A DNA stretch of 64,000 bases, taken from the NCBI RefSeq assembly GCF_000701785.1, contig NZ_JNJU01000001.1:186001-250000 (forward strand), written 5' to 3'. Numbering within the stretch: position 1 is the first letter of the stretch; each line of letters opens with the position of its first letter. Position numbers and translations under genes: made by a program. The notes under the pieces were generated by a model. The model saw only the letters and a program-made list of their open reading frames with translations, was not told the origin of the DNA and ran no database searches. Of the stretch, positions 51,890 through 63,165 are shown one piece after another. The DNA is from Mycoplasmoides alvi ATCC 29626. GTDB lineage: Bacteria; Bacillota_I; Bacilli_A; Mycoplasmatales; Mycoplasmoidaceae.

Positions 51890-53623
51890 CTACCTTGAAT
51901 ATGTTTCAATTAAATAATTTTTATTTTTGATATTTCATTGCATAAAATTTTTAAATGGATTCCACTTTTCATAAAAAATTATGAATTCATTATTTTTATT
52001 TCAATATCCTGATTTTGGTTGAACAATAGTTAATGGAAAAATACTACACAAAATAATTCAATAAATTATAAAACTAGCAATTATTCCAGGAGTTTCAACA
52101 CTTTTTATTGACAAGAAATTAGTTGATAACAAATTGTTAAACTCTTTGATAGCATCATTATAAGTAGTTATACCCTCATTTCTAATTGTTTCTCCAACAA
52201 TTTGAAAATTACCAGCAAAATTACCAAATGGACTTACAAAAGATGTTAATGAACTCATTAAAATTTCACCAATCGTATACCCTAAGTATCCAATTCCTCA
52301 AATTAAACCAGCAGCAAAACCCATGTACCTAGGATTTGAATTTATTAATTGTTGAGGAATTGTTAATAAAATAGGTTGAACACTTCACAAAAAAAACCCA
52401 CTCAAGAAAATAAAAATTAACATAAAAACTAAAGCTGCTGTATTATCATAACCTCCAAAATAACCGCATAATAATGATATTAACATGCATAAATAACCAA
52501 AAGCAAACATAAAACGAACAAAAAAACGACGTTCAAAAATTGTTTTCCCGAAATTTGCTAATCAAAAAATTCCAAGAAAAAAACCAGCCACAAATAAACA
52601 AATAAATGTTGGTCAAACTCAATATCAACTTGATGTATTAATGTTCTTAACATTTGGGTTTAAAGCATTAGCAATTGCTAATGCTTTAAAATTAGCCGGT
52701 GACTGTTCAATAAATGTTCGCATAGTAGAAGAAGTAATAAAAACAACTGAAATTAATCAAATTGAAAACATTCCAGCTAAAACAAGTGTATTTTTTTCTT
52801 TAATAACTTTTCCTAAAGTTATTTGTTCATTACTTGGCGAAATTTGTGACTTTGAACTTTTATTTACCATTTCAGTTCCGTATAAGACGTATAATACAAG
52901 AATAATAAAAACTAAAATGACAAAACTAGACAATATTGCAGTTCAAATAATAGAATTTCCATTTACTAATCCAATTGCACCTGGAATTACAAAAAATATA
53001 TTTGCAACAAAAGCACCGCCATTAAATCCAAATTGATTAATTGTCATGTACTTTGCTTTTTCTTTGTTATCCATTCTAGAAATAATTGAATTAGTATAAG
53101 TTATTAGTGTTGTGCCGCCCACTGCTAAAAAAATTCTAAAAATAACAAACAATGACATACCTAAAGTTGCAACTCCATCAGGAGACAAACTGGCACCACC
53201 AGCAATAGATAATGCATTTCAACTTTGATTTTGCGAAACTATTATAAAAGGGAAAGATAAAACCATTAGTGATAAAACAGTTATAACTGCATACTTATGG
53301 CCAATCTTGGCTATTAATCAACCGGCTAAAATTGAACCAACTGCCCTTCCTAGTGTTATTGTTCAATTTAAAGAACCTGAAACTATAGCTGATGGTGGTG
53401 AACTAAAAAAAGTTGCCCCTCATCCATTTGCATTTGTAGTTCCAAATCCTGAACCTTGAAAGTTAGAAATTGAATATCATTGAACAACAAAAAGAAAATA
53501 ACCAACTAATATTAATCCTCAAAGTAAAACTAATTTTTTTTGAGAGTATTCATTATTTTCTTTTCTAATTTGTGATGTTGAATTAGACAAAACTACTTGT
53601 GAAGTACAATGCATAGTACTCAT
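51890..53623 (-). CDS. Major facilitator superfamily transporter
   Basis: This is a 577-residue membrane protein with about twelve segments in two halves. The MFS loop motif is seen in GWLIAKIGHKYAVITVL (family GxxxDRxGRR). The central loop lies near 240-265. Long extra segments include a large loop between the final helices (about 490-530) and a charged C-terminal tail. Length resembles mycoplasma proteins annotated as hexose phosphate transporters. The strong Shine-Dalgarno GGAG lies before the start. Co-transcription with ldh suggests lactate/proton export, but this is unproven. Confidence 0.85.
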
Positions 53624-53791
53624 CACCAATCTCCATTAATTAAATTTTAAGTTAATAAAACTAACTTTACAAAATAATTTATAAGACATCCATGATCATT
53701 ATATAACTAAATTTTTTAAAATTTTATTAATCTAATAATTGGCATGTAAGTAGGTATGTAATGTTAATATGCAATTACAATTAAAAGCAAA

Positions 53792-55759
53792 TTACAAATT
53801 TATTAATTCTTTTAATGTCATCAAAGGATCAAGTGAATTATTTTTATAAATGTCTTTGTTATTACCACTTCCTGGAAAACATTTAAAATTTTTAACTAAT
53901 ATTTTTACATCTTTTTTATGTTTAAATTTCAAAAAATCATTTGACAAACCTAAATCTCCATAAATTTCTTCAAAAACACAAATATTTTTATATTTATTAA
54001 AAATTTCTTCTAATAAATTGGGTTGATATGAATTGATATATATCGCATTAATTACATCAACTTTAAAATCATTATCTAGAATTAAATCTAAAAAAATATT
54101 AACTCATTTTCCATATGTCACAATAGCAAATTTATTTTTATCATTTGTATTAATAAACCTTCATCTTTTATTTTTAATAATTTCTTGAATTTCATTTCTA
54201 TCATGCTCATTTAGTGATATAAATGGTAACATTTTTGGATATCTAATTGCAAAAATATTATTTGTATTTGATTCAATTGAGAAATCAATCAACATTTTAG
54301 CTTCCATTATATTAGATGGAGATGTAATAATTGTATTTGGAAATGTTTTTAAAAAACTTACATCAAAAATTCCATGATGAGAATCCCCATCTCCTCCAGA
54401 TATTTCTGCTCGATCAATTAATAATGTTAATGGCAAGTTTAAACGAGAATGATCATGAAGTAATTGATCATATGACCTTTGTAAAAAAGATGAATAAATT
54501 ACTACTATTGGTTTTAGTTTCTTTATAGACATACCACTTGCCATACTAATAGCATGCTCTTCTGATATACCTACATCTAAATAATTTTCTTTGTGGATTT
54601 TTGAAAATTTTAAAAAACCAGAATTATAGGTCATTGCTGGATTAATTACATAAATACTTTTGTTTAAATTAACCCATGCTAGTAAATGTTCACTTAAATA
54701 TTCGCCAGTTGTTTTTATTTTTTTTGATTCTAAATTTGATGAATGATTTATTCCAATTAAATCTTTTTTATTATTATTTAAACCTTTACCTTTTTCAGTT
54801 TTAATATGCAATACAACTGGTTGAAATTTTTGATATCATTTTGCCTTTTTAATTGCAATAATTAACTTTTTAATGTTATGCCCATTAATTGGCCCAATAT
54901 ATTGGTACCCTAATGAAGTAAATATGTTACCACCATATAATAACTGTCCAATTTTATGAAAATTTTTGTATAAAAAAGAATAAATATTTTTGCCAAATTT
55001 AGTATTCCATAGTAATAAATATAAAAATTTTTCAATAAAACTTAATAATTTATTAGTTTTTAAATTTGAAATCATTAATGGAATAGAACCTACAGATTTT
55101 GAAATTGACATTCCATTATCATTTAAAACAATTATTGGTCTTAAATCTCTAAAACTAATATCACTTAAAGCCTCACAGGCCATACCATTAGCAATAGCAC
55201 TATCTCCAATAATTGGAACAACATATTTTTCATTAAATTGAAATGTTTTTTTTAATTTTTTTAATTTCTTTAATTTCTTTTTATTTTTTTCTATTCTAAG
55301 AAAATTATTTATTAAAATTTCTCATTTTTTTTCAATTTGCTTTTTTTCAAATTTAATTGATTCTAAAAATCCACTAGCAATTGATAAAGAATTACCAGAA
55401 TGCCCCCCAGAATAATAATCATAAATTGATTCTTTCATATTTTGCATACCTGCAATACCATTTGTATCTCTAATTGTATGCATTAAATTTTTGCGACCAG
55501 TTAAAATTTTATGAACATAAGCTTGATGCCCTGTATCATAAAATAAAATATCTTTATTTAAATCAAATTCTTTGCTTAATGCAATAGTTGTTTCAATTAT
55601 TCCCAAATTACTTCCTAAATGAATATTTTTGTTTTTAGAAAGTTCAATAATAAAAGATCGAATTTCAAATGACAATTGATTTAAAAATTTTTTATCAATC
55701 TTTTTAAAATCGCTATATTCATTTATTGAATTTAAAATATTTTTACTTTTATTTGTCAT
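53792..55759 (-). CDS. dxs: 1-deoxy-D-xylulose-5-phosphate synthase
   Basis: This 655-residue thiamine-diphosphate enzyme joins pyruvate and glyceraldehyde 3-phosphate. The TPP/Mg site is IIGDSAIANGMACEALSD then VLNDNGMSISKSVG (about 172-205). The catalytic Glu lies in DVGISEEHAISMASG. RAEISGGDGDSHHGIFDVSF and MAGMQNMKES-type segments (here GIAGMQNMKESIYDYYSGG) are family hallmarks. C-terminal residues are transketolase-like. It is probably read in one unit with hrcA and the 220-residue gene. No other gene for the methylerythritol phosphate route is in the window. Confidence 0.95.
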
Positions 55760-55779
55760 AATTTAATTTTATTTTTAAT

Positions 55780-56442
55780 TTAATATATACATTTTCTAAG
55801 GGTTAAAATTGTTTTAAAAATAAAATTAAAATTTGGAGAATTTGCATTTTTAAAACTTGAATATGAATTGGACAAATAATCAATTTGTTTTTCCACTAAT
55901 AAAATCAAATTATCATATTTTGAAAGTTTTTCTTCTTTTTTAAGAATTTTTAGTTCATTTGTATGTAAATCAATAAAATTAAAATTGATTAATGATTCTA
56001 AACATTGTTCAATTGCAAGTAATTCTTCTTTAAGATTAATTGAATGTGTAGAAAAAATTTCAGTTAGTTTTCTTGCATTTTTTTTAGAAAATTCATTGTA
56101 AAGTTTTTCAAAATTAAAATATTCAATTTCTTTATTATCTAAACTAATATCAGCTATTTTTTTACTTGCAAAATAAATGATTTCTTTGAAAACATTTATT
56201 AATTCATTGTTTTCATCACATGGTGCTTTTTTTATTTGACTATTATTAATGCTTGTGGTTAAAATATTTTTATTCTTATTAATTCAAAAATAACAAATCA
56301 TTGCTAGTAAATTATCAAAAATCTTCATTTTATTGAATTCTTTGTATAAGTCAAAAAAAATATGATCATTTTTAATAAATTTTTTTTTAACTTTATTAAC
56401 ATGCAAAATTATTGGTTTAATGTTAATCTTTAATTTCTTCAT
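55780..56442 (-). CDS. Hypothetical protein between hrcA and dxs
   Basis: This 220-residue soluble, Lys/Asn/Ile-rich, mostly helical protein starts at ATG 56442, inside the end of hrcA (20-bp overlap), and ends 20 bases before dxs starts. It has one TGA Trp and no membrane helix. A C-terminal helix set such as LKILKKEEKLSKYDNLILLV could form a coiled coil. I recognise no family. Its position suggests translation with hrcA and dxs. Confidence 0.68.
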
Positions 56443-57451
56443 TTTTTAAACCTATTTTTTCAATTTCTTCTTTAAAAATATTTAATAGTCCTTTAATTTT
56501 TGCATAATCCATTCTTGTTGGTCCAACAACAGAAAGTTGATGTTTTGTTCCGTCTTCAGAATTAAAAGCTGTTGAAGCAACAGAAACACCTTCAACACCT
56601 ATATCATCACCGAAAGTAATAATAGTTTTTCCTGTTTTTTGTTGATTGTATGCAATTTGTTCTCAAATTGATGTATTTTCCAACAAATCTATTATTTTAA
56701 TCAATTTTTCACGATCTAGAAATTCAGTATTTTTTATTAAATTTTTTGTTCCATAAATATTGCTTGTATATTTTGTATTGAAATCAAAAATTTTATTTAC
56801 AATTTCTTGAATTACAAATTCATATTCATTAACCATTTTTTTAATAATGTTTTTTAATAAAATTAATTTTGATGGTATCTCAGAAAATTTTGTGTCTAAT
56901 AATCGATCATTAAAAACTTTTACACAAATAGAAACATCATTATATTGTTGTAAATCATCAAATTGAATTGTTTTTTTTACAACATTACCTGAAGAAGAAA
57001 TAATTAAAACTAATGCCAACTTATTACTCAATTTAACAAGATCAATTCTACATAATCTTTCATCTGCATTAATATGAGTAACAATAGATGGTAGTTGAGT
57101 AATTTCATTAATAAAATTTACAGAAATTTCAATAACTTCATTAATGGTTCTAGTTCTATTATTTAATATTTTTCTTAATCTACTTCTAATATTAAAATTA
57201 ATATCTGGTTCTAAAAGATGTTCTTCATAATATCTATAACCATTTAATGATGGCATTCTTCCAGATGAAGTATGTGTTTTTTCCACAAGATTCATTTTTT
57301 CTAAAAAAAACATTTCATTTCTGATTGTTGCACTTGAAAGATTTTTAAAATACTTATCAATTAAAACTTTACTACCGACAGGAGCAGCAGTGGTAGTGTA
57401 CTCATCAATAATTGCTTTTAGCAAACGATTTTGCCTATCTGTTAATTTCAT
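56423..57451 (-). CDS. hrcA: Heat-inducible transcription repressor HrcA
   Basis: This is a 342-residue repressor of heat-shock genes that binds CIRCE. The N-terminal winged helix has LTDRQNRLLKAIIDEYT, APVGSKVL and LSSATIRNEMFFLEKMNLVEKTHTSSGRMPS, the last being the conserved recognition region. The GAF-like and dimer domains follow, ending with the conserved FGDDIG and LSVVGPTRMDY. A CIRCE-like site lies before lon at 11150-11176. No CIRCE is visible in its own upstream region, where an 8-bp inverted repeat is found instead. The partner chaperone GrpE gene is also in the window. Confidence 0.96.
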
Positions 57452-57457
57452 AAAATG

Positions 57458-57551
57458 TATCTACAAAATTTATCTATAAATATATACTATATTCATAAGA
57501 TTTTAAATATAAATTTTTATTTTTACATTTTAATTAATTGTTATGTAGATA
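57458..57551. promoter_or_regulatory. hrcA/uvrC divergent region with inverted TATCTACA arms
   Basis: TATCTACA (57458-57465) is inverted as TGTAGATA (57544-57551), flanking the 78-bp centre of the intergenic region. The centre is A/T-only with TATATACTATA-like -10 candidates. The two arms lie 7 and 17 bases from the start codons of hrcA and uvrC. Confidence 0.45.
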
Positions 57552-57567
57552 ATATATTATTTTAAGA

Positions 57568-59346
57568 ATGAATAAGATTTTAAAAAATAAATTAAAAAAT
57601 GCTCCAAAAACATATGGATGCTATATTTGAAAAAATAAATTAAATGAAGTTATTTATGTTGGAAAAGCTAAAAACATATATAAAAGAACTCATCAATATT
57701 TTTTGACTTGTAAAGATAGCAAAACACTTAAACTAGTTAATGAAATTTTTGATGTTAATTTTATAACTGTTCAAAATGAAAATGAAGCATTAATTTTAGA
57801 AGCAAATTTGATAAAAAAATACAAACCAAAATACAATGTATTACTTAAACATAACAATGGTTATCCTTACTTTCTTGTTACTAATGAAAAAAAACCAAGA
57901 TTTTTATATACACATGAATTTAATCCAAAAAAAGGCAAATATTATGGACCTTTTGCTAATTCAGATATGAAAGCATATGAGATTTATAATTTATTAATCA
58001 AATTGTTTCCTTTAAGAAAATGTAATTCTAGTAAAAACAAAAAATGTTTTTACTACGATTTAAACCTTTGTATGGGCGCTTGTGTAAATGAAGATACATT
58101 AGAAAAATATGAATTAATGAAAAAGAAAATTGACAATTTTTTTACAAATGGTTCAAATGAAGTGCTAAATGAATTAAAAATTAAAGAAAACTTAGCAGTT
58201 GAAAGGTTAGATTTTGAACAAGCAAAACATTATTTAGGTTTGCAAAATGCAATTAAATTATTTTCAAATAAGCAATTAATTAATTTAAACAACAACAAAA
58301 ATAATGCTGATGTTATTGGTTATACATCAATTGATAATTATATTTGCATTGTTATATTTTCATATGTAAATGGAAAATTAATAAACAAAAATTCAACTAT
58401 TTCTAAGTTTGCAGGTGATACCAATGATGCTATAAGTAGTTACTTATTTCAATATTATACTAGCAATAAAAAACCTAAAAAAATATATGTTTCATTAAAT
58501 TTAACAACATCTAAATTGTTGGAAAATAATTTAAAAATAATTATTCTAAATCCTGAAAAAGGAAAGATGAAGAATATTTTAGATTTAGCAATTAAAAATG
58601 CCAAAATTGAGTTAGATATAAAATTAAAGTCAATTTTGTTAAAAGAAGAACGAACAATTAAAGCTAATGAAGAACTAGGCAATATATTAAAAATAAAAAA
58701 TCTTAAATCTATTGAGATATTTGATAATTCAAATATTTTCAATGTTAATAAAGTTGCAGCAATGGTTGTTTATGAAAATGGAGAACCTAACAAAAAAAAA
58801 TATCGAAAATATAAAATAAAAAATGAAAAAGCTAAAAGTGATTATGAATGTATGTATGAAATTATATATAGAAGATATTTAAGACTAATCAAGGAAAAAA
58901 TAAAATTTCCAGAATTAATTATTGTTGATGGAGGAAAAATTCAATTAAATGCTGCTCATAAAGCATTAAAAGAGTTAAATATAATTAATAAAACAAATCT
59001 TATTGGTTTGGCAAAAGATGAGAAACATAAAACATCATATATTCAAACAATTAATAAAAAAATTAAATTAGATAAAAATTCTAATATTTACTTTTTTTTA
59101 GCAAATATGCAAGAAGAAGTTCATAAATTTGCAATAACTTATTTTAGAAAAGAACATCAAAAATCTATTACTAATTCAATTTTAGATAAAATTACAAATT
59201 TAGGAAAAATAAGAAAAAACAAACTATTAACTCATTTTGGAACAATTTCTAAAATTAGTAATGCTACAATTGAAGAGTTAAGTCAATTTGTTCCAAAAAA
59301 AGTTGCTATTTCTATTAAAGAAAAATTGAAAAAAGAAAATTATTAA
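57568..59346 (+). CDS. uvrC: UvrABC excinuclease subunit C
   Basis: This 592-residue nuclease cuts both sides of a lesion in nucleotide excision repair. The GIY-YIG domain has YGCYIWKNKL and VIYVGKAKNIYKR (about 16-42). The UVR motif is near 205-220 (AVERLDFEQAKHYLG). The RNase H-like domain has IEIFDNSNIF, MVVYENGEPNKKKYRKYKIK and LIIVDGGKIQLNAA. The tandem helix-hairpin-helix is the end (IRKNKLLTHFGTISKIS). It has a TGA Trp in YIWKN. It is divergent from hrcA and precedes a phosphoesterase gene. Confidence 0.96.
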
Positions 59347-59350
59347 AATT

Positions 59351-59833
59351 ATGACAAAAGTTTTGTGTGTTTCTGATACTCATGGCAGAAATGAAAAGTG
59401 AATTGAATTAATAAAAAAAGTAAATCCCGATGTTGTAATTCATTCAGGCGATCATTGCACCGATGAAAAAATAATGAATCAATATGCAAACTTTTGAGTT
59501 TCGGGAAATAATGACTATATTGGTAATGAAATTGAAATTTTTAAAATCGAAGATATTAAATTCATTTTAATGCATGGTCATCAAGCTAATCGATTTAATC
59601 TTGAAAAATGAAAAAAAGATTTAGTTAAAATTGCTTTAAAAAATAATGCTAATGTTTTAATATATGGTCATTCGCACATCCAAGATATAGATAAAATTAG
59701 TGACATAATAACAATTAATCCTGGTTCATTGGAATTGCCAAGAAATGCAGAAATGTTACCATCATATGTTACATTTATTGTTGATTGCAATAAAATAATT
59801 AACTTAGAAATTCATTTTTATGAATTTACATAA
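59351..59833 (+). CDS. YfcE/MJ0936-type metallophosphoesterase
   Basis: This is a 160-residue calcineurin-like phosphoesterase. Metal motifs are VSDTHGR (about 7-13), HSGDH near 31, SGNNDY, LMHGHQAN and IYGHSHIQ. Members hydrolyse various phosphodiesters such as 2',3'-cyclic nucleotides; the in vivo substrate is unknown. It starts 4 bases after uvrC and corresponds to MG207 in position. It is convergent with tsaB, 18 bases away. Trp codons are TGA. Confidence 0.92.
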
Positions 59834-59851
59834 ATTGCTAAACTTATTTTA

Positions 59852-60424
59852 TTAAACAGATTTTTTTACATATAAAGGTTTTAATTCAAAAATATTATCA
59901 ATTTCAATAAAATTTTCTAAGTTATTTAATAAGCATTCTGAAATATTTACATTTGAATAATTTTTATATAATGGCAAATCAAGGTTGTTTTTGCATATTT
60001 CTTCAAATTTTGTATTTTCCAAAATTTTTATAGTTCCAACATTGTTTTTATATACGCAACAATATTCTTTGTTACCTCTAGCATCTAGAACACTAATACC
60101 ATTAGCGAATGGAACTTGGAATCTTAAAGAATCAATTACATTTAAAGAACAATTTTTATTTAAATAGCATCATGTTTTAGCCAATATACAACCAACTCTA
60201 ACACCCGTAAAACTTCCAGGACCGATAGTTAAATAAAACTTCTCAATTTGTTCTCTTTTTACCTTATTTTTATTTAAAAAAACATTTAAATATTCTAAGG
60301 CAATATCAGTTAAATTATTATTAGTTGGTATTGAAAAAAAATTAACAATATTGTTATTCTTATTTAATAGAATTAAATTTAAATTCTTAAAAGAAGAATC
60401 AAAAAAAAGTTTGTATTTTTTCAT
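59852..60424 (-). CDS. tsaB: tRNA threonylcarbamoyladenosine biosynthesis protein TsaB
   Basis: This 190-residue ASKHA-fold partner of TsaD makes t6A at A37 of ANN-decoding tRNAs. The N-terminal strand is KLFFDSSFKNL; the hallmark LTIGPGSFTGVRVGCIL is near 66-82. The later VPFANGISVLDARGNKEYC corresponds to the family 'DAR' motif. It is short (family about 230). TsaD and TsaC/E are not in the window. The neighbouring order tsaB-rluD-lspA follows MG208-MG210. Confidence 0.9.
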
Positions 60425-60447
60425 ATATAGATAAGTACTTATTTGTA

Positions 60448-61404
60448 TTATACATATTCAATAGATTTATTGATGCTTAAATTTAAGGTATTTAATTTTA
60501 ATTTAAATTCTTTAGTAATAGGTGCTTGAAAAAATAATTTTTTTCCAGTTTTGGGGTGCGTAAATTCTAATTGATAAGCATGAAGATATTGATTATGTTT
60601 TTCTAATTTTTGAGACTTTATTCCATATATAGGATCATTTAATATTCAATGCTCAATAAAACTCATGTGTACCCTTATTTGATGTGTTCTTCCAGTTAAC
60701 AATTCACATTTAATCAATGCATAGCGACTATTTTGATCTAAAACATAAAATTTAGTGATTGATTTTTTAGGATTTTTAGCATTAATAACACTAAATCTTA
60801 TTGTATTATCACCTTTAAGTCTACCAATAGGAGCATCAATTGTTCCTGTTGTTTCATTAAATGGATAATTCACTATTGCTAGATAAAATCTTTTCATGTC
60901 ACGATTTTTAATTTGTTCTTGTAAGTTAGACATGGTAAAAAAGTTTTTGGCAATGACAATTAATCCTGTAGTATCCTTATCAAGTCTATGAACCATATAT
61001 ATATTGTTTTTGCAATTTAACTTTTCATATTTTTCTTTATTAACATGGTGCAAAACAGCATTTAGCAAAGTAGTCGTTTTGTTATGAGATGTTGGATGTG
61101 TAATTAAATCTTTAGGTTTATCAATAATTATCAAATCATCATCTTCATAGATAATATTTAATGGAAATTCATATGGTTTTAATTCAACTTTTTCTTCTAA
61201 AAAAACTTTGGAATCATAATTAACTTCTACAATATCACCTGCTTTTAAAGAAAAATTATTTTTAATAACAATTAATTTATTAACCTTGACATATGAATTT
61301 AAAATTAAAAAAGAAGTTTTATTTCTTGATAAACTTAAATAATTAGCTAAAAAAATATCTAATCTTTTTTCATTTTTATTTAATTTAATAGTATGTTTAG
61401 TCAT
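60448..61404 (-). CDS. rluD: RluD-type 23S rRNA pseudouridine synthase
   Basis: This is a 318-residue pseudouridine synthase. An N-terminal S4-like RNA-binding domain (KRLDIFLANYLSLSRNKT, SYVKVNKLIV) is followed by the catalytic domain with HRLDKDTTGLIVIAK (Asp about residue 142), TGRTHQIRVHMSFIEH and PLYGIK-like (here DPIYGIKSQ). The RluD family acts on 23S helix 69; exact targets in this organism are unknown. It starts 4 bases before the stop of lspA upstream of it, so the genes are likely coupled. Confidence 0.95.
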
Positions 61405-61407
61405 TTT

Positions 61408-62058
61408 TTATTTTTCTATTAAGGAGTTTTCCTTACTAAACAAGCAATGTTGATTTGTGTTATTCAATTTTTCTTCAATTTTATTATTTTGTTTTAGTTT
61501 TTTTTCATTTTTTGATTCTTTAATTAAATCAAAAATAAAAAAATAAATAGTAGTAAAAAATAAGATTATGAAACCAACAACAATAGCTGAATCAGCAAAA
61601 TTAAAAATTGCACCGCCAAATCAAAATTGAAAATAATCTAGAACAGAATGATCACCAGAAGTTAAACGATCTAAAATATTACCAATAGAACCAGCCATAA
61701 TTAATGTTAATGGAATTAGTAAACTAATTTTATGATTGAACAATCAAATAACTAAAATTACTACAAAAACTGTTATTTGCAACAAATAAACTAAAGTTGT
61801 ATTATCGTTGAATGCTCCGAAACCAATACCAGTATTTTTTATAACATTGATATTAATAAAGCCAGTATTTTGAATTATACCTTTGTTAATTTCGCCCAAA
61901 AATCTTTCACGTAATCCAAAAACAATAGCTAAAACAATAGCAAATATGACTAATAAAATTATTATTTTTATTCAACAATTTTTTTGAGTATTACTTTGAA
62001 TAAAATTATTTTTTATTTTTTTAAATTCTTTTTGAACATTTAATTTTAAATTTTTCAT
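61408..62058 (-). CDS. lspA: Prolipoprotein signal peptidase
   Basis: This 216-residue aspartic protease cleaves the lipobox of prolipoproteins after diacylglyceryl transfer. It has four membrane helices. Conserved motifs: NTGIGFGAF, IMAGSIGNILDRLTSGDHSVLDYFQF with the first Asp, and FNFADSAIVVG with the second. A Lys/Asn-rich C-terminal tail of about 40 residues is added. Its presence implies lipoproteins, though no lipobox protein was found in this window. It follows tRNA-Thr on the same strand. Confidence 0.95.
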
Positions 62059-62081
62059 AAATTAATAATAATTATAAATTT

Positions 62082-62110
62082 AACACAATCTTTTTGAAAA
62101 AGATTGTGTT
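62082..62110 (-). terminator. Perfect 14-bp hairpin between tRNA-Thr and lspA
   Basis: AACACAATCTTTTT / AAAAAGATTGTGTT with a single-base centre (15 bp with one more pair). It follows the tRNA by about 17 bases on the minus strand. There is no clear T-run after it, so it may act as an RNA-processing or stability element rather than a classic terminator. Confidence 0.55.
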
Positions 62111-62127
62111 ATAGTGTCATTTTAATA

Positions 62128-62201
62128 TGGTGCCGAATACAAGAATTGAACTTGTCTTTAGTGCTTACCATGCACTTGTTTTACCACTAAACTAAATCGG
62201 C
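62128..62201 (-). tRNA. tRNA-Thr (anticodon GGT)
   Basis: This is a complete 74-nt tRNA with encoded CCA. Stems: acceptor GCCGATT / ATTCGGC with one T-T mismatch, D stem GTTT/AAAC, anticodon stem AGTGC/GCACT with loop ATGGTAA (anticodon GGT), and T stem ACAAG/CTTGT with loop TTCAATT. The discriminator base is A. It would read ACU/ACC codons, the latter rare in this AT-rich genome. It lies 7 bases after the hpf stop, and lspA follows, so processing from a longer transcript is likely. Confidence 0.94.
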
Positions 62202-62208
62202 ATGAAGA

Positions 62209-62508
62209 CTATTTTTCTCTTTTTGTTCTTAGTCTTCTAATTTGATCTAATGTTTTTTCAACAACTTTATTTATGGCTGTTAAAACATCAGAATTATGAT
62301 CTTCAGAATGAATTTTATGTGAACCTAAAATAGAAATATTTAATCTAACTGTAAAACTATCTTCATGTTTGAAATACTCTATTTCAGCTTTTGTGTATCC
62401 TTGGTCAACATCTTTAAAACGATAAATTTTATTTAACTTAGATTCAAAATATGACCTCACCGCAGGTGAAGGGTGAGCTTCCTTTCATCGAATTGAAAAC
62501 ATTGTCAT
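62209..62508 (-). CDS. hpf: Short ribosome hibernation-promoting factor
   Basis: This is a 99-residue S30AE/YfiA-type protein. The pattern SPAVRSYFESKLNKI in the N-terminal half and DVLTAINKVVEKTLDQIRRLRTK at the end match the family consensus for the helices that bind in the 30S decoding cleft. The long-HPF C-terminal domain is absent. The start chosen is ATG 62508 (AAAGG just before it); ATG 62502 is nearly as good. It is adjacent to the tRNA gene. Confidence 0.88.
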
Positions 62509-62525
62509 ATACCTTTTAACTTGTT

Positions 62526-63122
62526 TTATTTTTGATAATATATTCTTTTAGCAACTTCATTAGCATCAGTTTTAGATGACAATGTTTGAATAACTTTTAG
62601 AGCAAATTCAAAAACATATCCTAATGACATTGCAGTAATAAAATTTTGGCTAACAACAATTGGGTCTTTTGAAAAATTTGTTCCTAATCTATTTGATTCA
62701 TCAGGAAAACAAGCAACTTTTGCTGTTTTTAATAGTTTAAGTTCATGAAAAACAATGGGAGATGAACAAATACCAAGCAATCATTTTTTAGATTCATTAA
62801 ATTTTGTTAAATGTTCAATTAATTTTGGCTCTAATAAAAATTTTTCATAACCTTTTCCACCGGGCAAAAAAATTGCATTATATTGCTTTAAATTTGTTTT
62901 ATCAATTGTTTGTGTACATTTGATAGAAACACCACCTTGAAGCAAAACACTATTTTTTTTCTCAATTGAAATCAAATCAACAACAAAATGAGCACGTCTT
63001 CAAACATCAATTGGAACAATAAGTTCTATATCTTCAACACCAGTGGCAACCATTGCAGCAATTCTAATTTGCTTTTTTAATGGTTTTGCCCTAAGATTAT
63101 TATCAGTTATTTTTGAATTCAT
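62526..63122 (-). CDS. DJ-1/PfpI family protein
   Basis: This is a 198-residue class I glutamine-amidotransferase-like protein. Motifs: ATGVEDIELIVPIDVWRRA with the conserved Glu, IFLPGGKGYEKF, and the nucleophilic-elbow Cys in GICSSPIVFHE. Members act as glyoxalase or deglycase-type stress proteins, or as chaperones; the exact function is unknown. It ends 17 bases before hpf. The N-terminal residues MNSKITDNNLRAKPLKK are an added basic extension. Confidence 0.88.
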
Positions 63123-63165
63123 ATTAAAAATTTGCTCAACAATCTAAATCTTATAAGAACACAAT

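Noticed and set aside
51409-53036. Open frames on the plus strand opposite ldh and the MFS transporter
   Set aside because: They are antisense shadows of well supported genes. They show no homology, ribosome site or coherent composition.
57452-57567. CIRCE operator upstream of hrcA
   Set aside because: No sequence close to TTAGCACTC-N9-GAGTGCTAA is present; only the unrelated TATCTACA inverted repeat was found.
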